Of a stretch of 64,000 nt of DNA, positions 56,451 through 64,000 are shown piece after piece. Each line of letters begins with the position of its first letter. The first letter of the stretch is position 1. Source of the stretch: Lewinellaceae bacterium (GTDB taxonomy: Bacteria; Bacteroidota; Bacteroidia; Chitinophagales; Saprospiraceae). Where the stretch lies: assembly GCA_020636375.1 (NCBI GenBank), contig JACJXZ010000005.1:310001-374000 (forward strand), read 5' to 3'. The position numbers and the translations under genes are program-made. Under the pieces are notes generated by a model. That model saw nothing but the letters and a program-made list of their open reading frames with translations. It searched no databases and was not told the DNA's origin.

Positions 56451-57071
56451 CTATTTCACCTGGCAGCTAAACAGTTGGCGCACCTCTGTTTTGGTGTGGA
56501 TAAACCCTTCCAGCGTATCGCCGATCTGTACCGGGCCGACGCCCGCCGGCGTGCCGGTGAAGATGAGGTCGCCCATTTGCAGTTTGAAGAACCGGGAGAC
56601 GTAAACGATGATCTCCTCGAAGGAGAAGAGCATGTCCCGGGTGTTGCCGTGCTGTACGGCCTCTCCGTTTTTTTTCAGCTCGAATTCGATAGCCTGGCGG
56701 TCGAGCTTGTCCAGGGAAATAAACCTGCCGAGCACGGCTGAGCCGTCGAAGCCCTTGGCGACTTCCCAGGGCTGCCCCTTCTCTTTGAGTTCCTGCTGCA
56801 GGTCGCGCGCCGTAAAGTCGATGCCCAGCGACACCTCTTTATAATATCCGCCGGCGAATTCCGGCTGCACGTGGCGGCCGTTTTTGGCTATTTTCAGCAC
56901 CACCTCCACCTCGTAGTGCAGGTCGCGGGTAAATTCCGGGTAGTACAACGGCTTGTTGTTGACCAGCAGGGCCGAGGCCGGCTTCATGAAGACGACGGGC
57001 CGGGAGGGGACGGGGTTGTTGAGCTCCTTGGCGTGCTCTGCGTAGTTGCGGCCGATGCAGATGATTTTCAT
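56451..57071 (-). CDS. Fumarylacetoacetate hydrolase family protein
   Basis: This 206-residue single-domain FAH-fold protein starts MKIICIGRNYAEHAKELNNP. The metal ligands are the Glu pair in LHYEVEVVLKI and the Asp in SLGIDFTARDLQ. The conserved block is KGFDGSAVLG, then LIFTGTPAGVGPVQ. Family members hydrolyse or decarboxylate small keto acids, and some short forms act as acylpyruvases or oxaloacetate decarboxylases. Which reaction applies is not decidable here. It precedes metK by 80 bp on the same strand but metK has its own -7 box. Upstream is a 34-bp tandem repeat. Confidence 0.9.
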   Translation of the reverse strand: MKIICIGRNYAEHAKELNNPVPSRPVVFMKPASALLVNNKPLYYPEFTRDLHYEVEVVLKIAKNGRHVQPEFAGGYYKEVSLGIDFTARDLQQELKEKGQPWEVAKGFDGSAVLGRFISLDKLDRQAIEFELKKNGEAVQHGNTRDMLFSFEEIIVYVSRFFKLQMGDLIFTGTPAGVGPVQIGDTLEGFIHTKTEVRQLFSCQVK

Positions 57072-57240
57072 GGTTGTATTGTTATATTGTTGGCTGGGGG
57101 GGGCGATGTGATTGTTATATTGTTGGCTGAGTGGGGGCGATGTGATGGTTGTATTGTCGGCTGAGTGGGGGCGATGTGATGGTTATATTGTTGGCTGAGT
57201 GGGGGCGATGTGATGGTTATATTGTTGGCTGGGGGGGGGC
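57072..57240. repeat. 34-bp tandem repeat upstream of the FAH-family gene
   Basis: Five copies of a unit of about 34 bp, containing ggttatattgttggctgag and tgggggcgatgtgat, run right up to the start codon of the FAH-family gene. Half of each unit is the AT-rich word family seen elsewhere, the other half is G-rich. Confidence 0.85.
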
Positions 57241-57268
57241 TGAATTTTTGCATTGTTCTACGCTCTTG

Positions 57269-57640
57269 TTAATACTTAAGATTATCCCATGTATATTTTA
57301 TCAGGTGATTAATCTCTTGGGGAAGGGCATCCAATTTTCCGAGTATGAAAGAGGCCTGCTCCTCATTCAACAAACCCCGATTGATTGATTTTTTTGTCCA
57401 ATCCAGGCTTTCTTTTGTAGAGCCGGCACTGTAACGATAATAACGAATCTTATCTTTTTTATGGTATCGCCCGAAACCTTCTGCGATATTTGCAGATATA
57501 GAATCTGAGGCTTCCACGAATTGTTTGCCCACTGTCCATCTGGGAAAACTATCCCATTCCTGAACTACATCCCAGACATAATTGCTCAATTCGTAGGCAA
57601 TCACATAAGCGTTTAGCTTTTCCAAAGAGAGGTATTCCAT
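57269..57640 (-). CDS. Four-helix-bundle protein (23S rRNA intervening-sequence type)
   Basis: This 123-residue protein matches the four-helix-bundle family named for proteins encoded in 23S rRNA intervening sequences. It has LNAYVIAYELSNYVWDVVQE, then a conserved QFVEASDSISANIAEGFGRY and FILGKLDALPQEINHLIKY. In Bacteroidota these small proteins are common as stand-alone genes and have no agreed role. There is no rRNA nearby. A Met eight codons upstream (57664) is an alternative start. Flanking DNA is tandem repeat on both sides. Confidence 0.88.
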   Translation of the reverse strand: MEYLSLEKLNAYVIAYELSNYVWDVVQEWDSFPRWTVGKQFVEASDSISANIAEGFGRYHKKDKIRYYRYSAGSTKESLDWTKKSINRGLLNEEQASFILGKLDALPQEINHLIKYTWDNLKY

Positions 57641-57752
57641 AGTTTCTGGCTTTTCGGTTAACAAATACTTCTATAAGTATGGACGCGAAAAACGCCAGAT
57701 TCCATAAAATTCATTGAGAAATTTTCCCCTCTTTTCACTTTCTACCCCCTAA

Positions 57753-57818
57753 ACAATATAGCAATATAACAATATAGCAATATAACAATATAGCAATATA
57801 ACAATATAACCATATAGC
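57753..57818. repeat. AT-rich 8-bp tandem repeat (caatatag / caatataa)
   Basis: About eight alternating units lie between the four-helix-bundle gene and the end of trpS. Confidence 0.85.
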
Positions 57819-57823
57819 CCCCT

Positions 57824-58837
57824 TCACCCCCTCACAACCTGGAGCCCCGTCAACTCCTTCACTTCCCTCACCGTCTCCTGCGCCCGTTTCCTGATCTCCG
57901 CCGAAGAAGCCTTAATCCGGTTTTTCACTGCCTTCTTATCGGCCGTCAGTTCCGCTTTGCGCTGGCGGAAGGCGGTGCTGATCTCCACCAGGGCGTCGGC
58001 GACGGCATCCTTGAGGTCCACATATTTCAGTTCGCCGGCCTGGTAGGTAGCCAGGAGCTGGTTGTGGGCTGCCTGTTTGCCGGCGGCGCTCAGCAGGAGG
58101 AAGAGGTTCTCGACGCCGGGGCTCATTTCGCCCGCCGGCGTGTCGCCCGTATCGGTGACGGCGGAGCGGACCTGCTTGCGCAGGCGGTTTTCCTCTTCGA
58201 AGACGTTGATGTAATGCTTGGGGCCGAGGCTCTTGCTCATCTTGCGCTCGGGGTCGGCCGTGGAGCGCACCTTGAGCACCTCGGTAAACAGCGGCTCGGG
58301 CAGGACGAAGTATTCCCGGCCCACCTGGTTGTTGAACCGCTGGGCGATATTGCGGGTCAGTTCCAGGTGCTGTTCCTGGTCTTTGCCGATGGGCACGTAA
58401 TCGGCCCGGTAGATGAGGATGTCGGCCGCCTGCAGCACCGGGTAGTCGAACAGGCCGGCGGAGATGAAGCCGTCGCCGCTATCGTCGGCGCTCTGCGAGC
58501 TTTTGTCCTTGAACTGCGTCATGCGGGTGAGCAGGCCGTAGGAGGTGAAACAGTTCAGTACCCAGCACAGCTCGGCGTGTTCCGGGACCAGCGACTGGAT
58601 GCAGAGGTTCTCTGCCTTAACGCCGGTAGCCAGCAGGTTGAAAATGAGGTCCCAGGTATTCTCCCGGAGCTTCCGGGGGTCATACGGCATGGTCATGGCG
58701 TGGTAGTCCACCACGGTATATACGCAGTCGTATTTTTCCTGGAGGGCCACCCAGTTCTTCACCGCCCCGAAGTAGTTGCCGAAATGCATGTGCCCCGTAG
58801 GCTGGATGCCGGATAGCACCCGTTTCTTCTGTTCCAT
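57824..58837 (-). CDS. trpS: Tryptophanyl-tRNA synthetase
   Basis: This 337-residue protein is a class I aminoacyl-tRNA synthetase for tryptophan. It shows RVLSGIQPTGHMHFGNYFGA with the HIGH-equivalent HMHFGN, VYTVVDYHAMTMPYDP, YPVLQAADILIYRADYVPIG, KDQEQHLELTRNIAQRFN, and RKMSKSLG with the KMSKS loop. It charges tRNA-Trp in the cytoplasm. The start at MEQKKRVLSG is preferred over the Met 16 codons upstream because the homologous block begins there. A hairpin element of the palindromic family (58870-58930) lies within 100 bp upstream. Confidence 0.97.
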   Translation of the reverse strand: MEQKKRVLSGIQPTGHMHFGNYFGAVKNWVALQEKYDCVYTVVDYHAMTMPYDPRKLRENTWDLIFNLLATGVKAENLCIQSLVPEHAELCWVLNCFTSYGLLTRMTQFKDKSSQSADDSGDGFISAGLFDYPVLQAADILIYRADYVPIGKDQEQHLELTRNIAQRFNNQVGREYFVLPEPLFTEVLKVRSTADPERKMSKSLGPKHYINVFEEENRLRKQVRSAVTDTGDTPAGEMSPGVENLFLLLSAAGKQAAHNQLLATYQAGELKYVDLKDAVADALVEISTAFRQRKAELTADKKAVKNRIKASSAEIRKRAQETVREVKELTGLQVVRG

Positions 58838-58869
58838 CCAATGTGTCGTTTTACGGTTTTCCCGAACTT

Positions 58870-58930
58870 TAAAAAGCAACTTCACCCCCGGCTGTGCAGA
58901 CGGGCGTGAAGTTGTTTTTAATCACTACTA
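58870..58930. repeat. Hairpin element related to the long palindrome at 3276
   Basis: Arms taaaaagcaacttcac (from 58870) and cgtgaagttgttttta (58905-58920) pair across a short GC-rich loop. The outer tttttaatcactacta (to 58930) matches the reverse complement of the edge of the 3276-3397 element. A 7-bp GC hairpin, tccgggc / gcccgga, follows at 58933-58950. Confidence 0.7.
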
Positions 58931-58989
58931 AATCCGGGCGCCTGCCCGGAAGTTCCCGCGAAGATAAAATTTATCTGCTATACTTAACG

Positions 58990-59072
58990 GCAATAGGTTT
59001 TGTGCATTTGCCCTCCCCGCCCCTTAATCCCCTAAAGGGGAAATCCGCGCATAAATGCACAAAACCTATTGC
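58990..59072. repeat. Perfect 20-bp inverted repeat with 43-nt loop
   Basis: gcaataggttttgtgcattt at 58990-59009 and its exact complement at 59053-59072 enclose ccccttaatcccctaaaggg. A smaller hairpin, ccccgatttttgtcgggg, lies at 59116-59133. No gene is seen in the 500-bp gap between trpS and the exported-protein pair. Confidence 0.8.
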
Positions 59073-59340
59073 AGCGGAGTATAAATCAATCATATTCGCG
59101 GACTTGGAAAGCCTGCCCCGATTTTTGTCGGGGTCCGCGCTCCAGTTTACAAAATAAATTTTCAACCTGCGGCGCTACCGGAGCAGTATATCCCTAGAAA
59201 ACCCTTCAAATTTTAACCGAAATGCGAGTCATACATCGTACAATTTCCCACTTCCCACTTCCGTCCCGTCTTACCAATAGCTATCGGGATCGCTCCTCCT
59301 GGCAAGCCTCCGATTTCCCACTTCCGCCTTCCCACTTCCC

Positions 59341-59853
59341 CTACCCCTTATCTCCAAAGAACCAGCCCAAATACCGGTTGGCCTCTTCGTACAGCAGTTC
59401 CTCCCGGTGGTCGAGCAGTTCGGCGGTGGCGGGGATGACGTTCAGGTCCTCATCCATCCAGTATTCCAGCCTGCCTTCGATGAAGATGAAGCGGGAAAAG
59501 GGCTGGGCGACGAAGAACAGGTCGGCCCCGCCGAAGTAGAAAGTCGACTGCCGGGCCATGGCGCCCGAATCATCCGGCTCGGAGACGACGAGCTTGACCG
59601 CCTTCTCGTTTTCCATCCACAATTTCAGGATGCGGGCTTCCTTTTGCCCTTCCTCCAGGGCCAGGGTGTCGGTGATGGGGTCCTGGAGGGCCAGCCGCTC
59701 TTCCAGGGACCCGATGATCTCCTGGACGCGCTGGGTGACGCGCTCGGCCAGCTCTGCTTCGGAATTGACGCCGTCGAAGCCCTGCTGGGCTGCCAGGGGT
59801 GCGGCAAGGGAAAGGACAGCGAACAACAGCGGTAACTGCTTTGATCTTTTCAT
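59341..59853 (-). CDS. Hypothetical exported protein, paralogue of the upstream lipoprotein
   Basis: This 170-residue protein has a signal peptide (MKRSKQLPLLFAVLSLAAPL). The mature part shares its order of motifs with the adjacent upstream gene: KLWMENEKAVKLVVSEPDD, then STFYFGGADLFFVAQPFSRF and IFIEGRLEYWMDED. The shared pattern suggests a small mixed alpha/beta domain that measures or binds something at the envelope, but no named family is recognised. It starts 16 bp after the stop of the upstream gene, so they form an operon from a tandem duplication. A start at 59880 would overlap that gene. Confidence 0.75.
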   Translation of the reverse strand: MKRSKQLPLLFAVLSLAAPLAAQQGFDGVNSEAELAERVTQRVQEIIGSLEERLALQDPITDTLALEEGQKEARILKLWMENEKAVKLVVSEPDDSGAMARQSTFYFGGADLFFVAQPFSRFIFIEGRLEYWMDEDLNVIPATAELLDHREELLYEEANRYLGWFFGDKG

Positions 59854-59869
59854 AGTCGTGGTGCTTTGT

Positions 59870-60364
59870 TTATTCTTCAAACAACGTCAAATACGCCCTG
59901 GCCTGTTTCAGCAGCAGCCTTTCCTGTTCGCGGCGCTCCTCTTCCGGTGCCTGTGCCGGCTGCCAGCCCTCATCCAGCCAGTACTTCAGTTCCTGGCCGA
60001 TGAAGATGAAGCCGGCGTCGGGGCGGGCGGCGTAGAAGAGTTCCCCGTTAGCGAAATAAAAGGCGATGAACCCGTTGCCGCCCGGTTCGGTGGCGGTGAG
60101 CTTCACCGGGTTGCCCGCTTCGGCCCACAACCGCAGGGTGCGGGGCTCTCCTTCTTCTTTGGCGGGCATCTCCAGGTGCCGGGGTTCGTATTCCCGCAGC
60201 TGCTGGTCCGTCGACAGGATCACTTTCTGCACCTCTTTGATAATGACCTGGGTGTATTCCTCTGCCGTTTGGGGCGCCGGGGCGGCATTTTTCCGGCCGC
60301 TGTCCTGCTTGCAGCCCCCCGCCAGGAGCAGGAAGGCAGACAGGAAGGGGATAATTGGCTTCAT
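59870..60364 (-). CDS. Hypothetical lipoprotein, paralogue of the downstream exported protein
   Basis: This 164-residue lipoprotein has a lipobox (SAFLLLAGGC). After a Lys/Asn/Ala linker comes the same domain as in the following gene: RLWAEAGNPVKLTATEPGGN, then FIAFYFANGELFYAARPDAG and FIFIGQELKYWLDEG. Both proteins end with a Glu/Arg-rich helix (EEERREQERLLLKQARAYL here). One copy is lipid-anchored and the other soluble or released. No function is known and no characterised homologue is recognised. Confidence 0.75.
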   Translation of the reverse strand: MKPIIPFLSAFLLLAGGCKQDSGRKNAAPAPQTAEEYTQVIIKEVQKVILSTDQQLREYEPRHLEMPAKEEGEPRTLRLWAEAGNPVKLTATEPGGNGFIAFYFANGELFYAARPDAGFIFIGQELKYWLDEGWQPAQAPEEERREQERLLLKQARAYLTLFEE

Positions 60365-60391
60365 TGGCATATTATTATTTGGGCGAAAGCC

Positions 60392-60775
60392 TTAATCAAA
60401 CGCTGCGATCACCGAAATCTCCACGTTCACCAACTTGGGCAGGTTGGAGACCTGCACCAGTTCGCGGGCAGGAGCGGTAGCTTCGTCGAAGTAAGAAGCG
60501 TACACCTCGTTGATGCGGCCGTAGTCGTTGATATCCTTGACGAAGATGCTGCATTTGACCACATCGGCGAAGGACAGGCCCGCTTCTTCCAGGATGGCCC
60601 GGATGTTTTCCATCACCCGGCGGGTTTCCACCTCGATGTTGTCCGTCACCAGGTCCCCGGTGGCGGGGTTGATGGCAATCTGCCCCGAAGCGTAGAGGGT
60701 GTCGTTGTGGATAATGGCCTGGTTGTAGGGCCCCACCGGCGCCGGCGCCTTGTCTGTTTTGACGATCTTTTTCAT
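60392..60775 (-). CDS. ridA: RidA family enamine/imine deaminase
   Basis: This 127-residue protein matches RidA (YjgF/UK114). It has VGPYNQAIIHNDTLYASGQI, then INPATGDLVTDNIEVETRRV, VVKCSIFVKDINDYGRINEV and the C-terminal APARELVQVSNLPKLVNVEI with the catalytic Arg. RidA hydrolyses reactive 2-aminoacrylate and related imines made by pyridoxal-phosphate enzymes. The frame runs upstream through an AT-rich tandem repeat that would encode a string of LLYCYIVI, which is not part of the protein; the start at MKKIVKTDK fits the family. Confidence 0.95.
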   Translation of the reverse strand: MKKIVKTDKAPAPVGPYNQAIIHNDTLYASGQIAINPATGDLVTDNIEVETRRVMENIRAILEEAGLSFADVVKCSIFVKDINDYGRINEVYASYFDEATAPARELVQVSNLPKLVNVEISVIAAFD

Positions 60776-60823
60776 ATTATTATTGTGTATTAGGCGATTG
60801 AGCGGGGGATAAGCTGTATGGCC

Positions 60824-60925
60824 AGCAATATAACAATATAGCAATATAGCAATATAGCAATATAACAATATAACAATATAACAATATAGCAATATAACAA
60901 TATAGCAATATAGCAATACAACCAT
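60824..60925. repeat. AT-rich 8-bp tandem repeat (caatataa / caatatag), about 12 units
   Basis: This is the longest array of this family in the window, directly upstream of ridA. It could change promoter spacing if copy number varies. Confidence 0.88.
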
Positions 60926-61017
60926 CCAACTCTCCTCCATCCCCCAACACAAAAAGCCCCGCATCGAGTTAATCGGATGGGAGCTTATTGTATTCGATGT
61001 CAGGCCGGAGCCTGGGG

Positions 61018-61212
61018 TTAAATTTCCTCTTCAGCTTTAATCAGCAGTTTACCCCGATAGTACATATTGCCATCCAGGTCGCGGTAGGCGCGGTGCAGCA
61101 GGTGCCTCTCCCCGGTATTGGCGCAGGTAGCGACGTTGGGTACGGGGGCATTCTTATGCGTACGGCGCTTGCGTTTGCGCTGCTTCGATATTCTACTCTT
61201 GGGATGTGCCAT
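61018..61212 (-). CDS. rpmF: Ribosomal protein L32
   Basis: This 64-residue basic protein begins MAHPKSRISKQRKRKRRTHK and has the expected CANTGERHLLHRAY and YYRGKLLI. It is a large-subunit ribosomal protein. It follows yceD by about 20 bp on the same strand, the conserved arrangement in many bacteria. The Cys-rich zinc ribbon seen in some L32 forms is reduced to a single Cys here. Confidence 0.98.
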   Translation of the reverse strand: MAHPKSRISKQRKRKRRTHKNAPVPNVATCANTGERHLLHRAYRDLDGNMYYRGKLLIKAEEEI

Positions 61213-61234
61213 CGTTTAATCAGTTTTATAACGT

Positions 61235-61780
61235 TCAGTTCTTGTTGCTCAATTTCTTCAATTCGTCCCAGATGGGGTTCGCTTCTTTTTCTTCTTCTTC
61301 CTCCCGTTCTGCGGTGTGGCCGCCGTTGCTCAGGTAGCGGAGGGCATCCTGGTTGCAGGGGCGGGGGTCTTCCTTCTCGCAATCGTACACCCGGATCAGC
61401 GGCACGGCCAGGCAGATATACTCGTAAATGTACTTGGCCACGTTGAGCTGCTGCGCTTCCGGGTTGATGAAGATGACGTCGGCCTGCTCCGGCTCCTCTT
61501 CCAGGCTGAATTTGACCACCAGCCGCTGGGTATCCGAGACCGGGAGGTCGATATCCGCCGCGCAGCGGTCGCACTGGGTGCGCACGGTGCCGGCCAGTTC
61601 GAACTCCAGGACGTACATGTCGCTGTGCTTGTCGAATTCCAGCTTTACCCGGACATCGCTCCCGGCGATGGGAGAATGCTCAAAATTTTCAAAGAAAAAG
61701 CGGTCAATCTGAAACTCAAATTGATGGATTCCATTGTGCAACCCCTTTACCGGGATTGAATAGGTAATTAAGGGATCCAT
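61235..61780 (-). CDS. YceD/DUF177 family protein
   Basis: This 181-residue acidic protein belongs to the YceD (DUF177) family. It carries the conserved core GTVRTQCDRCAADIDLPVSD, the later Asp/Glu-rich region and CEKEDPRPCNQDALRYLSNG. The tail is strongly acidic (REEEEEKEANPIWDELKKL). YceD is linked with 23S rRNA accumulation or ribosome assembly in plants and E. coli and is nearly always next to rpmF, as here. The start at MDPLITYSIPVKGLH matches other Bacteroidota members; the upstream Met would add unrelated sequence. Confidence 0.92.
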   Translation of the reverse strand: MDPLITYSIPVKGLHNGIHQFEFQIDRFFFENFEHSPIAGSDVRVKLEFDKHSDMYVLEFELAGTVRTQCDRCAADIDLPVSDTQRLVVKFSLEEEPEQADVIFINPEAQQLNVAKYIYEYICLAVPLIRVYDCEKEDPRPCNQDALRYLSNGGHTAEREEEEEKEANPIWDELKKLSNKN

Positions 61781-61853
61781 TGTTGCTCTTTTTGCCGAGC
61801 CTTGCCAGGCTTCACTTTTGAAGGGCAAAAGCTCCATTTTTCTAAAGCGGATG

Positions 61854-61861
61854 CAAAGATA
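61854..61861 (-). promoter_or_regulatory. Likely -7 box (TATCTTTG) of the yceD-rpmF operon
   Basis: The leftward strand reads TATCTTTG, an exact match, 73 bp before the yceD start. No TTG at -33 is visible. The 330-bp gap to the diverging surface-protein gene holds this box and TATTTTTG for the other direction. Confidence 0.45.
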
Positions 61862-62032
61862 AGTTTTTTGGGTTAGAATGTCGAGCCTGAAAGGAAGATT
61901 TTGTTGGAGGCAGCACCGACAGACGACGGAGGGAACCCCAGGTGACAAACGAATGCACCAATGCACAAATACACGAACACACAATTAATCCGCATTTAAC
62001 AGCTCCCTTTTTTCGCATCTCTAGAATTGGTG

Positions 62033-62040
62033 TATTTTTG
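62033..62040 (+). promoter_or_regulatory. Likely -7 box (TATTTTTG) of the last gene
   Basis: TATTTTTG matches TAnnTTTG and lies 71 bp before the ATG at 62112. The -33 region has only TTTC. Confidence 0.4.
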
Positions 62041-62111
62041 TGGCTACTCCCTTGAATGAGCGCATGTTTACCGTATCGGTTCCCTCGCCGGGAAAATTCA
62101 CAAACACTACT

Positions 62112-64000
62112 ATGAAGGCACAATTATCCCTTTCTCGTCTTTTGATCCGGCACGCCGGCGTGTTGAAACACCGGCTGCCGACGGGGCTTTTTTTTCTGTT
62201 TTTCATGAATATTGCCGCCGGGCAGGTGATCTTTTCCAATCCCGGGATGACTTACACGAATACGGATGGCCGGACCTTCGACGCCTACGGCGGTGTGAGT
62301 GTTTCCGGTTGCACCTCGGTTAGTTTCTCGGTGGACTACTCTTTTTCCCTGCCCTGGGAAGGCAGCGGCAATATGGAGTCTTGTGATGATGGCTGTATCG
62401 GGATAGTTCCTTGTGCATGTGACCCCAATATCATTGCGGTACCAAACGATGGCTGCCATAATTGCTGGGATTTCCTCTGGGTCCGATTCTTCATAAATGG
62501 CGTGGAAGTCGGCGGCGACCTGATCGGCGACGCCGGCACCACCGACGCGGAACAAACCGGAACGATCAGCACCACCTTCTGCACCAACGGCGCTCCGGGC
62601 AATGCCTCTATTGAAGTCTACACCCAGACCTGGGGGGCTACTGAATCCGTCACCTTTTCCAACATCACCATCACCTGCATCGACAACACCCCTACCCTGC
62701 CCAACCTCGGCCCATACTGCCAGTCTGACGCCCCGGTGGCCCTCCCTACCAGCCCCGGCGGCGTCCCCGGCACCTGGTCGGGCCCGGGGGTGACCGGCGG
62801 CAACACCTTCAACCCCGCCCTGGCCGGCACCGGCACCTGGAACCTGACCTTCACCGCCAACCCGTCGGCCTGCGCAGGCTCTGCCACCACCGCCGTGACG
62901 GTCATCCCCTCCGCTACGATCAACCTCACCCCCATCGGGCCGTTTTGCCAAACCGGCGCCCCCGTGCCACTGCCCGGCACGCAAAGCGGGGTCAACGGAA
63001 CGTGGTCCGGCACAGGCGTGAGTGGCGGCTTCTTCAACCCGGCCGCAGCCGGCACAGGTACGTTCACGCTCACCTTCACCCCCAACCCGGGGCAATGCGC
63101 CGCGCCGGCCAACCTCAATGTACTGGTCAATGCTGCTACGACGCCCACCTTCGGCCCCATCGGGCCGTTTTGCGAATCAGGCGCGCCGTCGGCACTGCCC
63201 ACCGTCAGCCAGAACGGCATCAGCGGCAACTGGTCGGGCGCCGGGGTCAGCGGCAACCAGTTCAACCCGGCAGCCGTCGGCTCCGGCTCGTTCAGCCTGC
63301 TGTTCACCCCCAATCCGGGCCAGTGCGCTTCCTCCGCCACCGTCAACGTTCTGGTCGACGCCCTGGTTTTGCCGATGCCCACCCCCATCGGGCCGTTCTG
63401 CACGGGCGACCCCACCGTGCCCCTGCCTACGGTGGTGGATGGCGTCAGCGGCAACTGGGCCGGCAGCCTGGTCACGAACAATATCTTCAACCCCGGCTCC
63501 GCCGGCAACTTTACCATCACCTTCAACCCCGATCCCGGGCAGTGCGCCTTCTCCAGCAGCCTCATGGTGCAGATCACGCCCGCCGCCACGCCGGCCCTCA
63601 CCCCGCTGGGGCCGTTCTGCAGCACCGACCCGCCCGTCAGCCTGCCGGCTGTGCAGGACGGCATCACCGGTTCCTGGGTCGGCAACGGCGTCACCGGAGG
63701 CAACACCTTCAACCCCGCCCTCACCGGCGGCGGCGCCTTCCAGCTCACCTTCATCCCGGCGCCCGGCGAGTGCGCCAACAACAACAGCATCAGCGTCATG
63801 GTCAACAGCCCGGTGGCCAGCCCGCCCGGGCAGCCGCTGCAGGTCTGCTACACCCTCGTCCCCTTCTCCTTTACCGACAACCTGCCCGCCATCATCAACG
63901 CCATCAACAACGGGACCGGCCAGCAGGTGAACTGGTACCTCGACCCGGCAGGGACCAACCCACTCGACCCCAATGATCCTGCCGACCTGCAAACCCTGAT
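62112..64000 (+). CDS. Large secreted repeat protein (3' end outside window)
   Basis: The frame is open from ATG 62112 to the window edge (at least 629 residues). A long basic leader ends in a signal peptide (LFFLFFMNIAAGQ). The first 150 residues form a Cys-rich domain (ESCDDGCIGIVPCACDPN, NDGCHNCWDFLWVRFF). From about residue 195 an Ig-like repeat of 75-77 residues occurs five times: PIGPFC, then a Leu-Pro pair, then NGTWSGTGVSGG, FNPAAAGTGTFTLTF and GQCA. This pattern is common in T9SS-secreted Bacteroidota surface proteins, and a sorting domain is expected past the window. Ligand and role are unknown. Confidence 0.82.
   Translation, partial: MKAQLSLSRLLIRHAGVLKHRLPTGLFFLFFMNIAAGQVIFSNPGMTYTNTDGRTFDAYGGVSVSGCTSVSFSVDYSFSLPWEGSGNMESCDDGCIGIVPCACDPNIIAVPNDGCHNCWDFLWVRFFINGVEVGGDLIGDAGTTDAEQTGTISTTFCTNGAPGNASIEVYTQTWGATESVTFSNITITCIDNTPTLPNLGPYCQSDAPVALPTSPGGVPGTWSGPGVTGGNTFNPALAGTGTWNLTFTANPSACAGSATTAVTVIPSATINLTPIGPFCQTGAPVPLPGTQSGVNGTWSGTGVSGGFFNPAAAGTGTFTLTFTPNPGQCAAPANLNVLVNAATTPTFGPIGPFCESGAPSALPTVSQNGISGNWSGAGVSGNQFNPAAVGSGSFSLLFTPNPGQCASSATVNVLVDALVLPMPTPIGPFCTGDPTVPLPTVVDGVSGNWAGSLVTNNIFNPGSAGNFTITFNPDPGQCAFSSSLMVQITPAATPALTPLGPFCSTDPPVSLPAVQDGITGSWVGNGVTGGNTFNPALTGGGAFQLTFIPAPGECANNNSISVMVNSPVASPPGQPLQVCYTLVPFSFTDNLPAIINAINNGTGQQVNWYLDPAGTNPLDPNDPADLQTL

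Noticed and set aside
60776..60964. N-terminal extension of RidA with LLYCYIVI repeats.
   Set aside because: It is a translation of the AT-rich 8-bp array; RidA proteins begin at the chosen Met.

Overview
The window looks like chromosomal DNA of a GC-rich member of the Bacteroidota, most likely the Saprospiria (Lewinella/Phaeodactylibacter/Haliscomenobacter type). The evidence is a PorP/SprF protein, type A and type B sorting domains of the type IX secretion system (T9SS), SprB-like and PKD repeat proteins, the DUF5777 family, -7 boxes of the Bacteroidetes form TAnnTTTG, and almost no Shine-Dalgarno sequences. No rRNA, tRNA, phage, transposase or CRISPR array was recognised. The taxonomic placement is inference from gene content only.

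Layout. 1-9.9 kb: GH3 glycosidase (cut by the window start), CDF zinc exporter, small ORF, MFS transporter, GDCCVxC-like cysteine protein, secreted-looking pirin, a cytochrome c / DUF5777 beta-barrel / cytochrome-like lipoprotein trio, and a bacilliredoxin. 10.1-27.5 kb: a PorP/SprF gene followed 32 bp later by one giant leftward gene for a T9SS type B cell-surface protein. Its middle is 16 tandem copies of a 525-bp unit and carries six out-of-frame indels plus one 12-bp in-frame insertion, all inside the repeats. 28-37.2 kb: pdxH, then a leftward tetR-tolC-adaptor-permease RND efflux operon and a MocA-like nucleotidyltransferase. 38.3-42.4 kb: an OmpA-family protein with a beta-propeller and SprB-like repeats. 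42.4-49.4 kb: Gmad2 lipoprotein, cytochrome c lipoprotein, NYN-nuclease/cold-shock fusion, M14 carboxypeptidase lipoprotein, and a helical protein of unknown function. 49.6-54.6 kb: a secreted protein with cohesin-like, SprB-like and dockerin modules plus a type A sorting domain, followed by a small dockerin protein. 55-61.8 kb: leftward housekeeping genes metK, FAA hydrolase, four-helix-bundle protein, trpS, two paralogous exported proteins, ridA, rpmF and yceD. 62.1 kb to the end: the start of another large repeat-containing secreted protein.

How the genes work together. Four large secreted or surface proteins and a matching PorP/SprF point to heavy investment in T9SS-dependent adhesins or matrix proteins. 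The cohesin/dockerin pair suggests modular assembly of surface proteins. The RND operon, CDF and MFS genes are export functions. The rest is ordinary metabolism and translation.

Intergenic DNA is unusually rich in repeats: pairs of inverted 164-211 bp elements with internal palindromes, several hairpin families, and tandem arrays of 7-, 8-, 10- and 34-bp units. These dispersed elements and the 525-bp array are the least explained parts of the window.
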